NCBI GenBank assembly: GCA_947462115.1
Contig: CANHON010000025.1
Span: 1 to 20,079 of the forward strand
DNA: 20,079 nucleotides
From: Deltaproteobacteria bacterium
GTDB taxonomy: Bacteria > Myxococcota_A > UBA796 > UBA2385
Direction: 5' to 3'
The notes beneath the pieces are model-generated. The model was given only the letters and a program-made list of their open reading frames with translations. It had not been told where the DNA came from and ran no database searches. Shown here one piece after another: positions 6,390 to 14,580 of this stretch. Made by a program: the position numbers and the translations under genes. Position 1 is the first letter of the stretch; each line of letters opens with the position of its first letter.

Positions 6390-7487
6390 ATGACCGCTCC
6401 TGGCGCGCGCCCCGCGGGCGAGCCCCCCTCGCCCCTGCTCGGCCAGGCCGAGCTGCGCGGTCGGCTGTCCAGGCTGCTCACCGCCGATCGGCTGCACCCC
6501 TGCCTGCTGTTCGTCGGGCCGCCGGGCATCGGCAAGCGCGGCCTCGCGCGGTGGCTGGCCATGCATCGAAATTGCGACGAGCCCGGCGCCCCCTGCGGCC
6601 GGTGCTGGTCCTGCCGCCAGATCGATCGCGGCGCGCACCCCGACGTGCTGGAGGTGCTGCCCGATCCCGAGAAGGCGACGCCGGTCATCGGCGTGGCCCA
6701 GGCCCGCGCGCTGATGGGCCAGCTCTCCTTGCACCGCAGCCACGCCCGCACCCGCTTCGTGCTCATCGACGAGGCCGACCGGCTCACCCCCGAGGCCGCC
6801 AACGCCCTGCTGCTCACCCTCGAAGAGCCGCCCGACGGCACCATGTTCGTGCTGATGACCGGGCGGCCCTCGGCCCTGCTCAGCACGGTGCGCTCGCGCT
6901 GCCAGCGGGTCAACCTCCGGCCGGTGCCCGCGTCCGAGCTCGGCGGCTGGCTGAGCGACCGGGGGCTCGCCGACGCCGATTGGCTGGCGGCGATGGCCGA
7001 GGGCTGCCCGGGGCGCGCCCTGAGCCTCGCCGAGGGGGAGGCCGAGCGCTGGCGATCGGTGCGCGATGAGCTCCTGCACGCCATTTCGGGTGAGATCTGG
7101 GCCTTCTTTGGGCTCGCCGAGCGGGTGGCCAAGGGCGACAAGGCCGACAAGGCGCGGCTGGCCGGCGAGCAGGCGATCGTGCTCGACGTGCTGGAGCGCC
7201 TGCTTCAGGACGCGCTGGCCCACACCGCCGGCCGGCCCGCCCGCTTCCACGCCGATCGGCCGGAGATCGTGGCCGCCTGGGCCGGCGGCCTCGGCGTGCC
7301 GGGCGTCGCCCGCATGGGCTTGGAGCTCGACCTCGCCCGCCAGATGCTCGCCGAGCACGTCAACGCCCGCTTGGTGTTCGACGCCTTGATCCTGCGCCTC
7401 GCGGCCGAGCTCGGCGGGGCGCGGCGGGCCGGGGCGGGCCTCGGGCCCCCAGCAGCCCCCACGCCGGCCGGAGGCCACGATGCTTGA
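6390..7487 (+). CDS. holB: DNA polymerase III subunit delta'
   Basis: A 365-residue clamp-loader subunit of the AAA+ superfamily. It works with delta and gamma/tau to open the sliding clamp. Visible motifs: LHPCLLFVGPPGIGKR (P-loop with Arg in place of Ser/Thr, in line with delta' not hydrolysing ATP), a zinc-type Cys cluster between about residues 64 and 75 (CDEPGAPCGRCWSC), FVLIDEADRLTPEAANALL in the Walker-B position, TLEEPP, and the SRCQ sensor-1/arginine-finger region. Length is normal (E. coli 334). The start is chosen for GGAG 6 bases before ATG 6390; the upstream in-frame open stretch is antisense to the secreted-protein gene. It overlaps tatD by 8 bases, a common holB-tatD arrangement, although the usual partner tmk is not upstream here. 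Confidence 0.93.
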   Translation: MTAPGARPAGEPPSPLLGQAELRGRLSRLLTADRLHPCLLFVGPPGIGKRGLARWLAMHRNCDEPGAPCGRCWSCRQIDRGAHPDVLEVLPDPEKATPVIGVAQARALMGQLSLHRSHARTRFVLIDEADRLTPEAANALLLTLEEPPDGTMFVLMTGRPSALLSTVRSRCQRVNLRPVPASELGGWLSDRGLADADWLAAMAEGCPGRALSLAEGEAERWRSVRDELLHAISGEIWAFFGLAERVAKGDKADKARLAGEQAIVLDVLERLLQDALAHTAGRPARFHADRPEIVAAWAGGLGVPGVARMGLELDLARQMLAEHVNARLVFDALILRLAAELGGARRAGAGLGPPAAPTPAGGHDA

Positions 7488-8268
7488 CGCTTTTGACTCT
7501 CACTGCCACCTCGACCCGGAGGTCTTCGGGGGCGACGAGGGCGTGGACGCCGCGCTGGAGCGGGCCCGGGCGGCCGGCGTGCGGCGCTTCGTGGCCATCG
7601 GCTCGGGCTACGGCTTGGCCTCGGCGGAGCGCGCCGTGCGGGTGGCCGACCGGCACCCCGATGTCTGGGCCAGCGTCGGTCTGCATCCGCATGACGCCGC
7701 TGTTTTCGACGAGTCGGCCTGGCTGGAGGTGCTGGCGCTCGCGGCCCACCCGCGGGTGGTGGCCCTCGGCGAGATGGGGCTCGACTTCCACTACGACAAC
7801 AGCCCCCGCGAGGTGCAGCGGACGGTGTTCCGGCGGCAGATCCGCGACGCGCTCCGGCTGCGCGCGCCGATCATCGTCCACGATCGCAACAGCGGCGGGG
7901 AGACCCTGGCGATCCTCCGGGAGGAGCAGGCTTTTGAGGGCGCGGGTGTGCTGTGGCACTGCTTCTCGGGCGATCAAGCCGAGGCCGCCGCCATCGTCGA
8001 GAACGGCGGCTTCATCAGCATTCCGGGCATCGTCACCTTCAAGAAGGCCGACGAGATGAAGGCGGTGGCCGCGGTGGTCCCGGCCGATCGCCTGCTGGTC
8101 GAGACCGACAGCCCCTTCTTGGCCCCGGTGCCGCACCGCGGTCGCCGGAATGAGCCTGCCTACGTTGTTCACACCATCGCGGAGGTGGCGCGCCTCCGCG
8201 GCACCGCCCCCGAGGCCTTGGCCTCGCTCACCACCGACAACGCCCGGCGCTTCTTCGGCATCGCTTGA
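7480..8268 (+). CDS. tatD: TatD-family metal-dependent DNase
   Basis: 262 residues, a typical TatD length, TIM-barrel amidohydrolase fold. All metal ligands are present: H8 and H10 in DSHCHLD, E98 in GEMGLDFHYD, H134 in IIVHDR, H160 in WHCFSG and D210 in ETDSPFLAP. Family members are Mg- or Mn-dependent 3'-5' exonucleases or phosphodiesterases implicated in DNA repair and oxidative-damage tolerance. The ATG lies inside the 3' end of holB (8-base overlap) with a GGAGG-like site just before it, so translation is coupled. It ends facing the 60-residue gene, with a strong hairpin between the two stops. Confidence 0.95.
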   Translation: MLDAFDSHCHLDPEVFGGDEGVDAALERARAAGVRRFVAIGSGYGLASAERAVRVADRHPDVWASVGLHPHDAAVFDESAWLEVLALAAHPRVVALGEMGLDFHYDNSPREVQRTVFRRQIRDALRLRAPIIVHDRNSGGETLAILREEQAFEGAGVLWHCFSGDQAEAAAIVENGGFISIPGIVTFKKADEMKAVAAVVPADRLLVETDSPFLAPVPHRGRRNEPAYVVHTIAEVARLRGTAPEALASLTTDNARRFFGIA

Positions 8269-8313
8269 GCGCGCCTGGGCCCTGGGCCGGCGGACATCGG
8301 AGGGTCCTCGCTC

Positions 8314-8363
8314 AAAACGACGCAGCGCCCGCTCTCTTGCCTCGGTGAGGAGAGGGCGGGCGC
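8314..8363 (-). terminator. Strong hairpin terminator between tatD and the 60-residue gene
   Basis: A 13-bp stem (8325-8337 with 8351-8363, one G-T pair) continues after a 2-base bulge into a further 4-bp stem (8340-8343 with 8347-8350) with a 3-base loop. On the minus strand it is followed by TGCGTCGTTTTGAG, a short U-rich tail, so it best serves the 60-residue gene. It also lies 57 bases after the tatD stop and could act in both directions. Confidence 0.65.
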
Positions 8364-8392
8364 TTCGGTGCGCGGCGGGCGGACCCGAGCGC

Positions 8393-8575
8393 TCAGGCCT
8401 TGGCCGGGCCGACCTTGGGCGAGACCTGCGCGGGGGCGTTGGCGTCCGCCTCGGCCGTGTGGATCGGGAACACAGGGGTGGTGCCCTTGTTCTCGAGCGC
8501 GATCTTGCGCTTGGCGCCCGCGTTCTTGGCGCGGAGCTTGCGCTTGTACATCGTCTCCTGGGTGTTGCTGGCCAT
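8393..8575 (-). CDS. Small basic protein, 60 residues, unknown function
   Basis: ATG 8575 is preceded by TTGGAGAT with GGAG 9 bases away. The N-terminal half is strongly basic (YKRKLRAKNAGAKRK near residues 10-24), followed by ALENKGTTPVFPIHT and an Ala/Pro-rich acidic-to-neutral end. It has no signal peptide or membrane helix. The basic patch suggests nucleic-acid or ribosome binding, but that is only composition; I have an impression of similar short proteins in myxobacteria and cannot confirm it. The same frame is open upstream to 8959, but that part is low-complexity Pro/Arg and lacks a ribosome site. It has its own hairpin terminator, supporting a genuine monocistronic gene. Confidence 0.72.
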   Translation of the reverse strand: MASNTQETMYKRKLRAKNAGAKRKIALENKGTTPVFPIHTAEADANAPAQVSPKVGPAKA

Positions 8576-8894
8576 GGTCTTGATCTCCAATCGATGGGGT
8601 GGCGCTGGCGGCGGTGGCGGGGCGCGGTCGGGGCGGACCTCAGCGGGGACCGAGGGCGGCGTTGGCGACCCCTGCGCTCCGGCGAGCTGTGCCGGACGGC
8701 CGACGGCGGCCGGTGTGGATGCAGCCGGGGCGGTGTAGCGCGTCCCGGCGTGGATGGCGAGGCCGCTTCGCTCGGGTGGCGCCTCCCGCCCGCGCGGGGA
8801 CCGGCCCGCGCGCCGGTGGGGGCTCAAGTCCGGCGGGCCGGTTTCCGTTCCCCGGGGCGATCGGCGGGGCGCGGCCTCGCTGGAGGGGGACCCC
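8576..8894. other. Intergenic region between divergent 60-residue gene and lipoprotein gene
   Basis: This 319-base gap is dominated by G-rich runs, with no convincing ORF, RNA gene or consensus promoter. The ribosome site of the 60-residue gene lies at its left end and a GGAGGGGG site for the lipoprotein gene at its right end. Promoters for both genes must lie here, but I cannot place them. Confidence 0.5.
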
Positions 8895-9749
8895 ATGCGC
8901 GCTCGACCAACGCTCTCCTGCTCTGCTCCGCTGCTCCTCGCGGCGCTCTCTCTCTCCACAAGCGGCTGTCAGGCGCTGTTCTCGCTCCGGGACGTCGTGG
9001 CGGGGGTGGTGGAGCCCTTCGCGATCCAGAGCACCCACGTCGGTGTGGTGCCGCCGGAAGACCCGCAGCTCATCGAGGCGATCAGCGGGTCGGAGTACGG
9101 GAGCGGCGTGCTGACCCGGCTCTGGCCCTATGACGCCAAGCTCGGGGGCGAGCCCGACGGCCTCCAGCCCTTGTTTCAAGGGGATGCCTCGGGCGGGCGG
9201 GTGGTGATGCTGCCGGACCCCGAGGGCTCGGGCTACCGCCTCGATGGCGAAGATGGCGTGCGCTACACCGCTGGCGACGAGATCGAGGTCGAGGTCAGCT
9301 ACGAAGGGGTGCCCCGCTGGATCCAGGTGGTCGCCCCCGAAGCGCCGGCCGTGGCCTTCGCGAAGTACCACGGCGCCGGGGAGCCGATCCGCGTCTCCTT
9401 GGCCGGCCAGGACTACACCCGCGCGCTGGTGATGGTGCTGGACGTCGAGACCAGCGAGACCCTCTGGTCCAACCTTCCGAGCTCGGCCGACGACATCGAG
9501 GTGGGCGCGCGCGGCGCCGAGGCCCTCGTCGTCGACATCCCCGCCGATGTTTTCGCCGAGGAGTCGGTCTACGCCGTGGGCGTGGCCGGGGCCGTGGAGG
9601 CGGGCTCGGACGACTACGCGGCGCTGAACACCGCGGTCTCCGGCTTCACCGCCGCCCGCTTCGAGTTCAGCACCGTCTGCACCTTCGCCGACCCCGACCT
9701 CTGCGATCCCCCGGACGAGGTCCCCGAAGAGGTCCCGGCGGAGCGCTGA
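8895..9749 (+). CDS. Putative lipoprotein of unknown function
   Basis: 284 residues. A signal sequence with hydrophobic core LLLAALSL (13-20) leads to S-T-S-G-C25, a loose lipobox, so lipidation at Cys25 is likely. The start at ATG 8895 is supported by GGAGGGGG just upstream and by the signal peptide beginning there. The mature part is predicted mostly beta-strand (runs such as IEVEVSYEGVPRWIQVV and RALVMVLDVET), with no catalytic motif I can name. The C-terminus has two Cys in CTFADPDLCDPP, then an acidic Glu/Pro tail. It is convergent with sppA (25 bases between stops) and stands as a single gene. Confidence 0.8.
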   Translation: MRARPTLSCSAPLLLAALSLSTSGCQALFSLRDVVAGVVEPFAIQSTHVGVVPPEDPQLIEAISGSEYGSGVLTRLWPYDAKLGGEPDGLQPLFQGDASGGRVVMLPDPEGSGYRLDGEDGVRYTAGDEIEVEVSYEGVPRWIQVVAPEAPAVAFAKYHGAGEPIRVSLAGQDYTRALVMVLDVETSETLWSNLPSSADDIEVGARGAEALVVDIPADVFAEESVYAVGVAGAVEAGSDDYAALNTAVSGFTAARFEFSTVCTFADPDLCDPPDEVPEEVPAER

Positions 9750-9774
9750 GGCTCGGGGCCAGCGCGCTCGGCGG

Positions 9775-11592
9775 CTACTCCACCGACAGCTCGCCGGGGA
9801 GCATCATCAACACGCCATTCTCGGCCTCGGTGACCCGCTCGATCCGGCGCAGCGCGCCGAGCAGCTCCAGGCTCTCGGAGGGCAGGGCCGCCCGCAGGGC
9901 CGCGTCGCCCGCGTCGGGGTTGCCGAGCTGCTCGGCCAGCTGCTCAAAGAAGCCGCGGCGCTCCGGCATCCGGCGCAGCGCGTAGCCCTCGGCGACGCCG
10001 GCCTCTTCGGCAGCGTAGGCCACCGCGGCGTCGAGGCCGCCGAGCTCGTCGACCAGCTTGCGCTCCAGCGCTTGGCTGCCGGTCCACACCCGCCCTTGGG
10101 CGACGGCGTGGAGGTCCTCCTTGCTCATGTCGCGCCCCTCGGCGGCCTTGGTGACGAAGGTGTCGTAAAAGGCGCCCAAGAAGCTGCGGAACTTGGCGCG
10201 GCCCGGCTCGTCAAAGTCCGAGGTGCCGCTGAGCAGGTCGGAGTAGGCGCCGCGCTTGTTGGTGTGGAGCTTGACCCCGACCTGGCCGTAGAGCCCGGCC
10301 ATGTTGAGCTTTCCGCCAAAGACGCCGATGGAGCCCGTGAGCGTGCCGGGCTCGGCGAAGATGCGGTTGGCGCCCATGCTGATGTAGTAGCCGCCGCTGG
10401 CCGCGTAGTCGCCCATGCTGACGACCACTGGCTTCTTTTCGCGGGTGAGGGCCAGCTCCCGCCAGATGGCGTCGCTGGCGCTGCCGCTGCCGCCGGGGGA
10501 GTTCACGCGGAGGACGATGGCCTTGACGTCGTCGTCCTCGCGGGCCTCGCGGATGAGCTTGTTGAGGCTGCCGTCGCCGATGTACTGGCCGCCGAACATG
10601 TCCTGTCCGCCGTCCCCGTCGACGATCGCGCCCTGGGCGTAGATCACGGCGATCTCCGGCCCGCCCTGGGCCCAGTCGCTCCGCAGGCTGCGGAGGTAGG
10701 GCTTGAGGCGCCGCCGATCCTCCCCGCCGGTCTCCTGGTCGACCTCGTCGCTGTAGCGCAGGGCATCGACGAGGCCGCGGGCCTTGGCCTCCTCAGGCGT
10801 CATCGGCGGGTCGTCGAGCAGGGCGCGGGCCGCCGCTTCGTCGATCTTGCGCCCTGTGGCGATGCCCGCGATGAGCTGGCCGTACAGGCCGTCGAGCAGC
10901 GTATCGGTGGCCTGCTGGGCCGCCTCGGAGGGCCCGGTGCGCTGGTAGGGCTCCACCGCGCTCTTGAAGTCGCCGACATGCTCGAAGTTGGCGCTGACGC
11001 CGTACTTTTGGAAGGTCTCGCCGAAGTACATCTGGGTGGTGGAGATGCCGTTGACCAAGAACAAGCCGGCGGGGGCGAGCTCGACCCGGCTGCAGGCCGT
11101 GGCGAGGTAGTACTCCTTGGTGGTGTAGGCGCCGGACCAGGCCACGCAGGGCTTGCCCGCGGCCTCGAAGGCCACGATCGCGTCCCGCAGCTCTTGGATT
11201 GAGGCCCAGCCCATGTCGAGGCCGCCGATCTTGAGGTAGAGGCCCTTGACGTCGTCGTCGGTGGCGGCGGCGCGCAGGGCGCTCACCAGCTCGGTCTGAA
11301 GGGGCGGCAGGTCGGCGGGATCGGCGAGCATGCTCTCGCCGCCAGGCGCGTCGGGCAGGCTGCCGGCCACCCGCACCTCCAGCCAAGCGGGCTCGGTGTT
11401 GAGCGAGGGCGTATCGGCGCCGGCCAGCACCGCGACGCTGGCGGCGGCGGCGGCGAGCAGGCCCACGCCCAGCAGGCTCACCACGACGAGCAGGCGGCCC
11501 GAGCCCTCGGCGGGCGGCTTGCTCGGGCTCGGCGGGCGGCTGATCCCCGGATCGGTCGGTGGCTCGGTGTTTTCGGGCAGGTGCTTGGCCAC
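9775..11592 (-). CDS. sppA: Signal peptide peptidase SppA, 67-kDa (long) type, S49 family
   Basis: 605 residues (E. coli SppA has 618). Membrane-bound protease that degrades cleaved signal peptides, using a Ser/Lys dyad formed between two tandem S49 domains. A proline-rich cytoplasmic N-terminus precedes one membrane helix at about 34-57. K210 in GDFKSAVEPY matches the E. coli lysine 209 motif, and S399 in GDYAASGGYY matches serine 409; VNSPGGSGSA (363-372) is the usual oxyanion-region segment. The start is GTG 11592, with GGAG 6 bases before it; no in-frame ATG precedes the membrane helix. It lies 29 bases downstream of the hydrolase-fold gene on the same strand, so an operon is likely. Confidence 0.95.
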   Translation of the reverse strand: MAKHLPENTEPPTDPGISRPPSPSKPPAEGSGRLLVVVSLLGVGLLAAAAASVAVLAGADTPSLNTEPAWLEVRVAGSLPDAPGGESMLADPADLPPLQTELVSALRAAATDDDVKGLYLKIGGLDMGWASIQELRDAIVAFEAAGKPCVAWSGAYTTKEYYLATACSRVELAPAGLFLVNGISTTQMYFGETFQKYGVSANFEHVGDFKSAVEPYQRTGPSEAAQQATDTLLDGLYGQLIAGIATGRKIDEAAARALLDDPPMTPEEAKARGLVDALRYSDEVDQETGGEDRRRLKPYLRSLRSDWAQGGPEIAVIYAQGAIVDGDGGQDMFGGQYIGDGSLNKLIREAREDDDVKAIVLRVNSPGGSGSASDAIWRELALTREKKPVVVSMGDYAASGGYYISMGANRIFAEPGTLTGSIGVFGGKLNMAGLYGQVGVKLHTNKRGAYSDLLSGTSDFDEPGRAKFRSFLGAFYDTFVTKAAEGRDMSKEDLHAVAQGRVWTGSQALERKLVDELGGLDAAVAYAAEEAGVAEGYALRRMPERRGFFEQLAEQLGNPDAGDAALRAALPSESLELLGALRRIERVTEAENGVLMMLPGELSVE

Positions 11593-11618
11593 GGGGCGCT
11601 CCGGGAGGGGGGATGCTG

Positions 11619-11624
11619 AGCCTA
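11619..11624 (-). promoter_or_regulatory. TAGGCT hexamer upstream of sppA (weak -10 candidate)
   Basis: TAGGCT lies 26 bases before the sppA GTG on the minus strand. The first three bases are also the TAG stop codon of the hydrolase gene, so the match may be accidental. Listed because the same hexamer occurs before two other genes in the window. Confidence 0.2.
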
Positions 11625-12755
11625 TCTCGCACCGCGGCGCGGGTGCGGCGCGTCGGTCCAGCAGCCGGCGCGACGGGCTCCTAGCCACGCCGCGAGCCGA
11701 GGGAAGAGCTCGGTGGCCGCCCGACGCCCGATGAGCACGTCGAGGTGCCCCCAGCCCTCGCCGAGATCGAGCAGCGCTGCGTCCCCTTCGGCGAGGGCCT
11801 CCACCGCGGGCAGCGCGGACTCGGCGCCGCAGAGGGGGTCGTCGCCGGCGACCACCGCGAGCAGGGGCAGCCGCCGGCCCTCGATGGCTTGAACGTAGTC
11901 GACGCGATCGTCGCGATCGCACAGGCTGCCCGACAGCAGCCAGGTGGCCGCTTGGCGCGCCAGGCCCAGCGGCAGGTCCTCGCCGGCGTGGAGCAGGAGG
12001 CCCCGCCGCTGCGTGGGCTCGGCGTCCGGGCACAGGCGATCGGTCCACCGCTCGCCGCCGAGGGGGGAGAGCGCCTGTTGCACCCGCCGGGTGGGGATGC
12101 GCCAGCCGGTGGGCATCAGCCGGGCCGCGTGGGCCGCGAGGCGGGCGTGGCTGCGGGGCGGCGAGAAGCGCACCGGGGCGCAGAGGGTGATGGCGCCCGC
12201 CAGCTCGGCCTCGCCGGCCCGGCCGAGGTGGGCGTAGAGGAGCTGGCCGCCGAGCGCGTGGCCGACCCACAGCACCCGGCTCGCGCCGCTGAGGCCCCGC
12301 ACCCGCTCGATAGCGGCGGGAATGTCGTGCTGCACGATGTCATCGAAGTCGAAGCCCGCCGCCCCGACCGGGGCCAAGCTCCCCTCGTCGCCGCGGTGGC
12401 TGAGGCAGAAAACCGCGTAACCAGCCGCCTGAAGGGCCCGCGCGAGGCTGTTGTCGTCGAGGTCGAAGCCGCGCCGGCCGGTGCTGAGCCCGTGGGCGAG
12501 CAGCACAGGCTCGCCGCTGCCGCCGGGCCGGGCCGCGAGCCGGTCGATGGGGCACTCCCAGCCGTCGGCGGCGGTGTAGTAGAGGCGCTCGGCCGGCGGC
12601 GGCGGGGCCGGGGCGAAGGCCTCGCCGGGGTGGCGCGCGGACCAGGCGGCGCGCAGGGCGAGCTGGCCCACCGCCGCCACCAGCGGTCGGCGCGGGGCCT
12701 CGATCGGCGGTGGAGGCGCCGTCAGCGCGCCGTTGTGGCGGGGAGCGTCGGCCAT
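11622..12755 (-). CDS. Alpha/beta-hydrolase-fold protein lacking the nucleophile serine
   Basis: 377 residues. The fold is clear: LLAHGLSTG (85-93) is the oxyanion-loop segment, CLSHRGDEGS (117-126) follows strand 4, WVGHALGG (163-170) is the nucleophile elbow, VVAGDDPLCG (301-310) carries the acid, and GWGHLD (334-339) carries H337. The elbow's nucleophile position is Ala167 (codon GCG at 12255-12257) in place of Ser, Cys or Asp, so ordinary ester or amide hydrolysis is not expected, though Asp and His are kept. It may be a binding or regulatory protein, or use another chemistry. No signal peptide is seen; the N-terminal 50 residues are Pro/Ala-rich. It is the first gene of a pair with sppA. 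The fold is certain; loss of activity is inferred. Confidence 0.85.
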   Translation of the reverse strand: MADAPRHNGALTAPPPPIEAPRRPLVAAVGQLALRAAWSARHPGEAFAPAPPPPAERLYYTAADGWECPIDRLAARPGGSGEPVLLAHGLSTGRRGFDLDDNSLARALQAAGYAVFCLSHRGDEGSLAPVGAAGFDFDDIVQHDIPAAIERVRGLSGASRVLWVGHALGGQLLYAHLGRAGEAELAGAITLCAPVRFSPPRSHARLAAHAARLMPTGWRIPTRRVQQALSPLGGERWTDRLCPDAEPTQRRGLLLHAGEDLPLGLARQAATWLLSGSLCDRDDRVDYVQAIEGRRLPLLAVVAGDDPLCGAESALPAVEALAEGDAALLDLGEGWGHLDVLIGRRAATELFPRLAAWLGARRAGCWTDAPHPRRGAR

Positions 12756-12856
12756 TCGGAGGGCGGACCCTGTGCTTTCGAGGGGGACGACGCCGGTGCT
12801 GCGGTGCGGCGCGGGCGCGGAGCCCCGACTGCGGCGCGCTCCGGGCCGAGGCCAAG

Positions 12857-12888
12857 ATCCTACATCAGCTCAGACCTTGGCATGTCAA
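12857..12888 (-). promoter_or_regulatory. Candidate promoter for the hydrolase-fold gene
   Basis: On the minus strand a perfect TTGACA (12888-12883) precedes TAGGAT (12862-12857), in a patch noticeably less GC-rich than its surroundings. The spacing is 20 bases, longer than the normal 16-18, which weakens the call. CCAAGG is directly repeated on both sides of the TTGACA. The start codon at 12755 is about 100 bases downstream. Confidence 0.35.
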
Positions 12889-12976
12889 GCCCTTGGGGTA
12901 GCACGGGGCGGCCGCGGCGTAAAGGCGCGGGGCGGCTGTCGCGGGGGCGGCCGGCCCGGTGTTGCTGTTGCGGTCC

Positions 12977-13008
12977 GAAAACGACGAACGGCGACCCGGA
13001 GGTCGCCG
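12977..13008 (-). terminator. Rho-independent terminator of the PpiD-type gene
   Basis: A perfect 8-bp stem (12989-12996 with 13001-13008) with a 4-base loop is followed on the minus strand by TTCGTCGTTTTCGG. It begins 25 bases after the stop codon of the PpiD-type gene. The tail shares CGTCGTTTT with the terminator at 8314-8363. Confidence 0.72.
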
Positions 13009-13032
13009 CCAAGCCGCGCCGCCGAAGCGGGC

Positions 13033-14505
13033 TTAGGGCTTGTAGTGCTGCACCACGCGGTGGCGGTTGCGGAGGTCCTTGAGCCAGCGATCCACGGCCT
13101 CCTCTTGGCGCTCGCGCTCCAGCTGGGCCCGGCCCATCTCGGCGAACATCTTGAGGGACTCGGGATCGGGCTTGTCGATCTCGGTGACCTCGACGATGAG
13201 GCGGCCGTTGGTGGCCTGGTAGATCGTCGGCAACAGGCCGGGCGCGGTCATCTTCGACAAGGCGAGGTTGAGCGCCTCGCTGCTGCCCGCGCCGGGCAAG
13301 CGGGGCTGGCTCGGCGGGAAGGGGCCGGAGCTCACCGCTTCGACGCGCAGCTCGGCGAGCAGCTCGGCGGGGGGCGCGCCGCTGGCCTTCCAGCCCTCGA
13401 GCACCCGGGCGGCGGCGCTGTCGGCGTGGGCGGCCAGCTTCTCTTGCTGGAGCTGCTCGCGGGCGATGGTGTCGCGGGCGAGCTCCCAAGCCGTGACCTC
13501 GGCCTCGGTGACCTCCATCACCTGGAAGATCTCGAAGGCGCCTGCGACCTCCAGCACCGGGGTGAGGCTGTTGGCGCCGGCGAGGGTGACCGCCGGGCCG
13601 GCCACCGGGCCGAGCTGAACCTCGCTCATGGCGCCGAGCTGGCCGCCGTTCACCGCGGAGAGGTCCTCGGAGTACTTGCGGGCGAGGGCGGCGAAGTCAG
13701 CGCCGGCCTTGGCCTCCGCCAAGATCGCGTCGGCCTTCTGGCGCAGCTCGACGTCGCTGAGGCCGCCCTCGGCGAGGTCCCGGCGCAGGCTGATCTTGGC
13801 GACGCGGGCCTTCTTCTCACGGGTCCAGCGGCTGTTGAGCTCGCGGTCGTACTGCTCGCGCACCAGCTTCTCTTCGTCGGCGAGCTTGCGCTGGAGCTCC
13901 TCGGCGCTGACCGGCACCGAGCCCATCAGGGCGGCGTCGCTCAGCAGCACCCACTTGGCGCTCATGCCGGTGAGCTGCTGGGCGATCATCGTCTCAACCT
14001 CTTGGTCGCTGACGACAACACCGCTCACGACGATGTTCTGGAGCTTGCGGCGCAGGAGCTCGTCCCGACTCTGCTCCTCAAACTGGCCGCGCTTGATGCC
14101 GCTGGAGCGCAGGGCGCTCTCCATCTGGGCCTCGGAGAACTTCCCGTCTTTGTCTTGGAAGCCGGGCTGGCGCAGCATCTCGCGCGCCACCTCCTCGTCG
14201 GACACCTCGAGGCCGAGGTCGCGGGCCTCTTGACGCAGCAGCTCTTCGACGATCAGGCTCTCGAGCACGCGGCCGCTGAGCTCCTTGACGCCCTTGTCGT
14301 CGAGCGACTCGCCGCGCCCGGCGATGCGCACCGCGCGGTTCAGCTCGCTGTCGGTGATCATCACGGTGCCGACCTCGGCGACCACGACGCCGGTGCCGCC
14401 CTCGCCGCCGATGCCCCAGAAGATGAAGACCAGGACAATCGCGCCAAAAATCAAGCGCATCGCGGTGCTATCCGTGCTCCGCCGAATGCTCTCCATCACT
14501 GACAT
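13033..14505 (-). CDS. PpiD/SurA-type periplasmic peptidyl-prolyl isomerase/chaperone
   Basis: 490 residues. A single N-terminal membrane helix (about 17-34, IFGAIVLVFIFWGIGG) anchors a periplasmic foldase. Residues about 40-165 match the SurA-N type chaperone domain, 230-335 a parvulin-like domain (ADFAALARKYSEDLSA..GGQLG), and the rest is helical. The parvulin HIL motif reads A-K-I-S-L, so the first conserved His is absent. Reduced isomerase activity is common for PpiD, whose main role is as a chaperone for proteins emerging from the Sec translocon. The first ATG (14505) is preferred over the fourth-codon ATG because GAGGTG lies just upstream. It lies 75 bases after the M48 protease gene on the same strand, with its own promoter candidate and terminator. 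Confidence 0.9.
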   Translation of the reverse strand: MSVMESIRRSTDSTAMRLIFGAIVLVFIFWGIGGEGGTGVVVAEVGTVMITDSELNRAVRIAGRGESLDDKGVKELSGRVLESLIVEELLRQEARDLGLEVSDEEVAREMLRQPGFQDKDGKFSEAQMESALRSSGIKRGQFEEQSRDELLRRKLQNIVVSGVVVSDQEVETMIAQQLTGMSAKWVLLSDAALMGSVPVSAEELQRKLADEEKLVREQYDRELNSRWTREKKARVAKISLRRDLAEGGLSDVELRQKADAILAEAKAGADFAALARKYSEDLSAVNGGQLGAMSEVQLGPVAGPAVTLAGANSLTPVLEVAGAFEIFQVMEVTEAEVTAWELARDTIAREQLQQEKLAAHADSAAARVLEGWKASGAPPAELLAELRVEAVSSGPFPPSQPRLPGAGSSEALNLALSKMTAPGLLPTIYQATNGRLIVEVTEIDKPDPESLKMFAEMGRAQLERERQEEAVDRWLKDLRNRHRVVQHYKP

Positions 14506-14523
14506 CAGACACCTCGGACGCCC

Positions 14524-14552
14524 GGTATACCGACCCGCTCGGCTTTGGGCAA
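14524..14552 (-). promoter_or_regulatory. Candidate sigma70-type promoter for the PpiD-type gene
   Basis: On the minus strand TTGCCC (14552-14547), a spacer of exactly 17 bases and TATACC (14529-14524) lie 18 bases before the ATG at 14505. The -10 region includes the 8-bp palindrome GGTATACC. It sits in the gap after the M48 gene, so the foldase can be transcribed alone with a very short leader. Confidence 0.45.
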
Positions 14553-14580
14553 GCGCGCAGCGGCGCCGCTCCGGGCGCGC

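Noticed and set aside
6390..7487. P-loop lysine followed by Arg as a sign of a broken holB
   Set aside because: Delta' subunits are normally poor or non-hydrolysing AAA+ members, so this change is ordinary for the family.
11745..14502. Long plus-strand frames opposite the hydrolase and PpiD-type genes
   Set aside because: Antisense shadows of well-supported minus-strand genes.
13033..14505. Loss of the parvulin HIL histidine as another dead enzyme
   Set aside because: PpiD-type parvulin domains often lack activity and act as chaperones, so it is not counted among the unusual pseudoenzymes.
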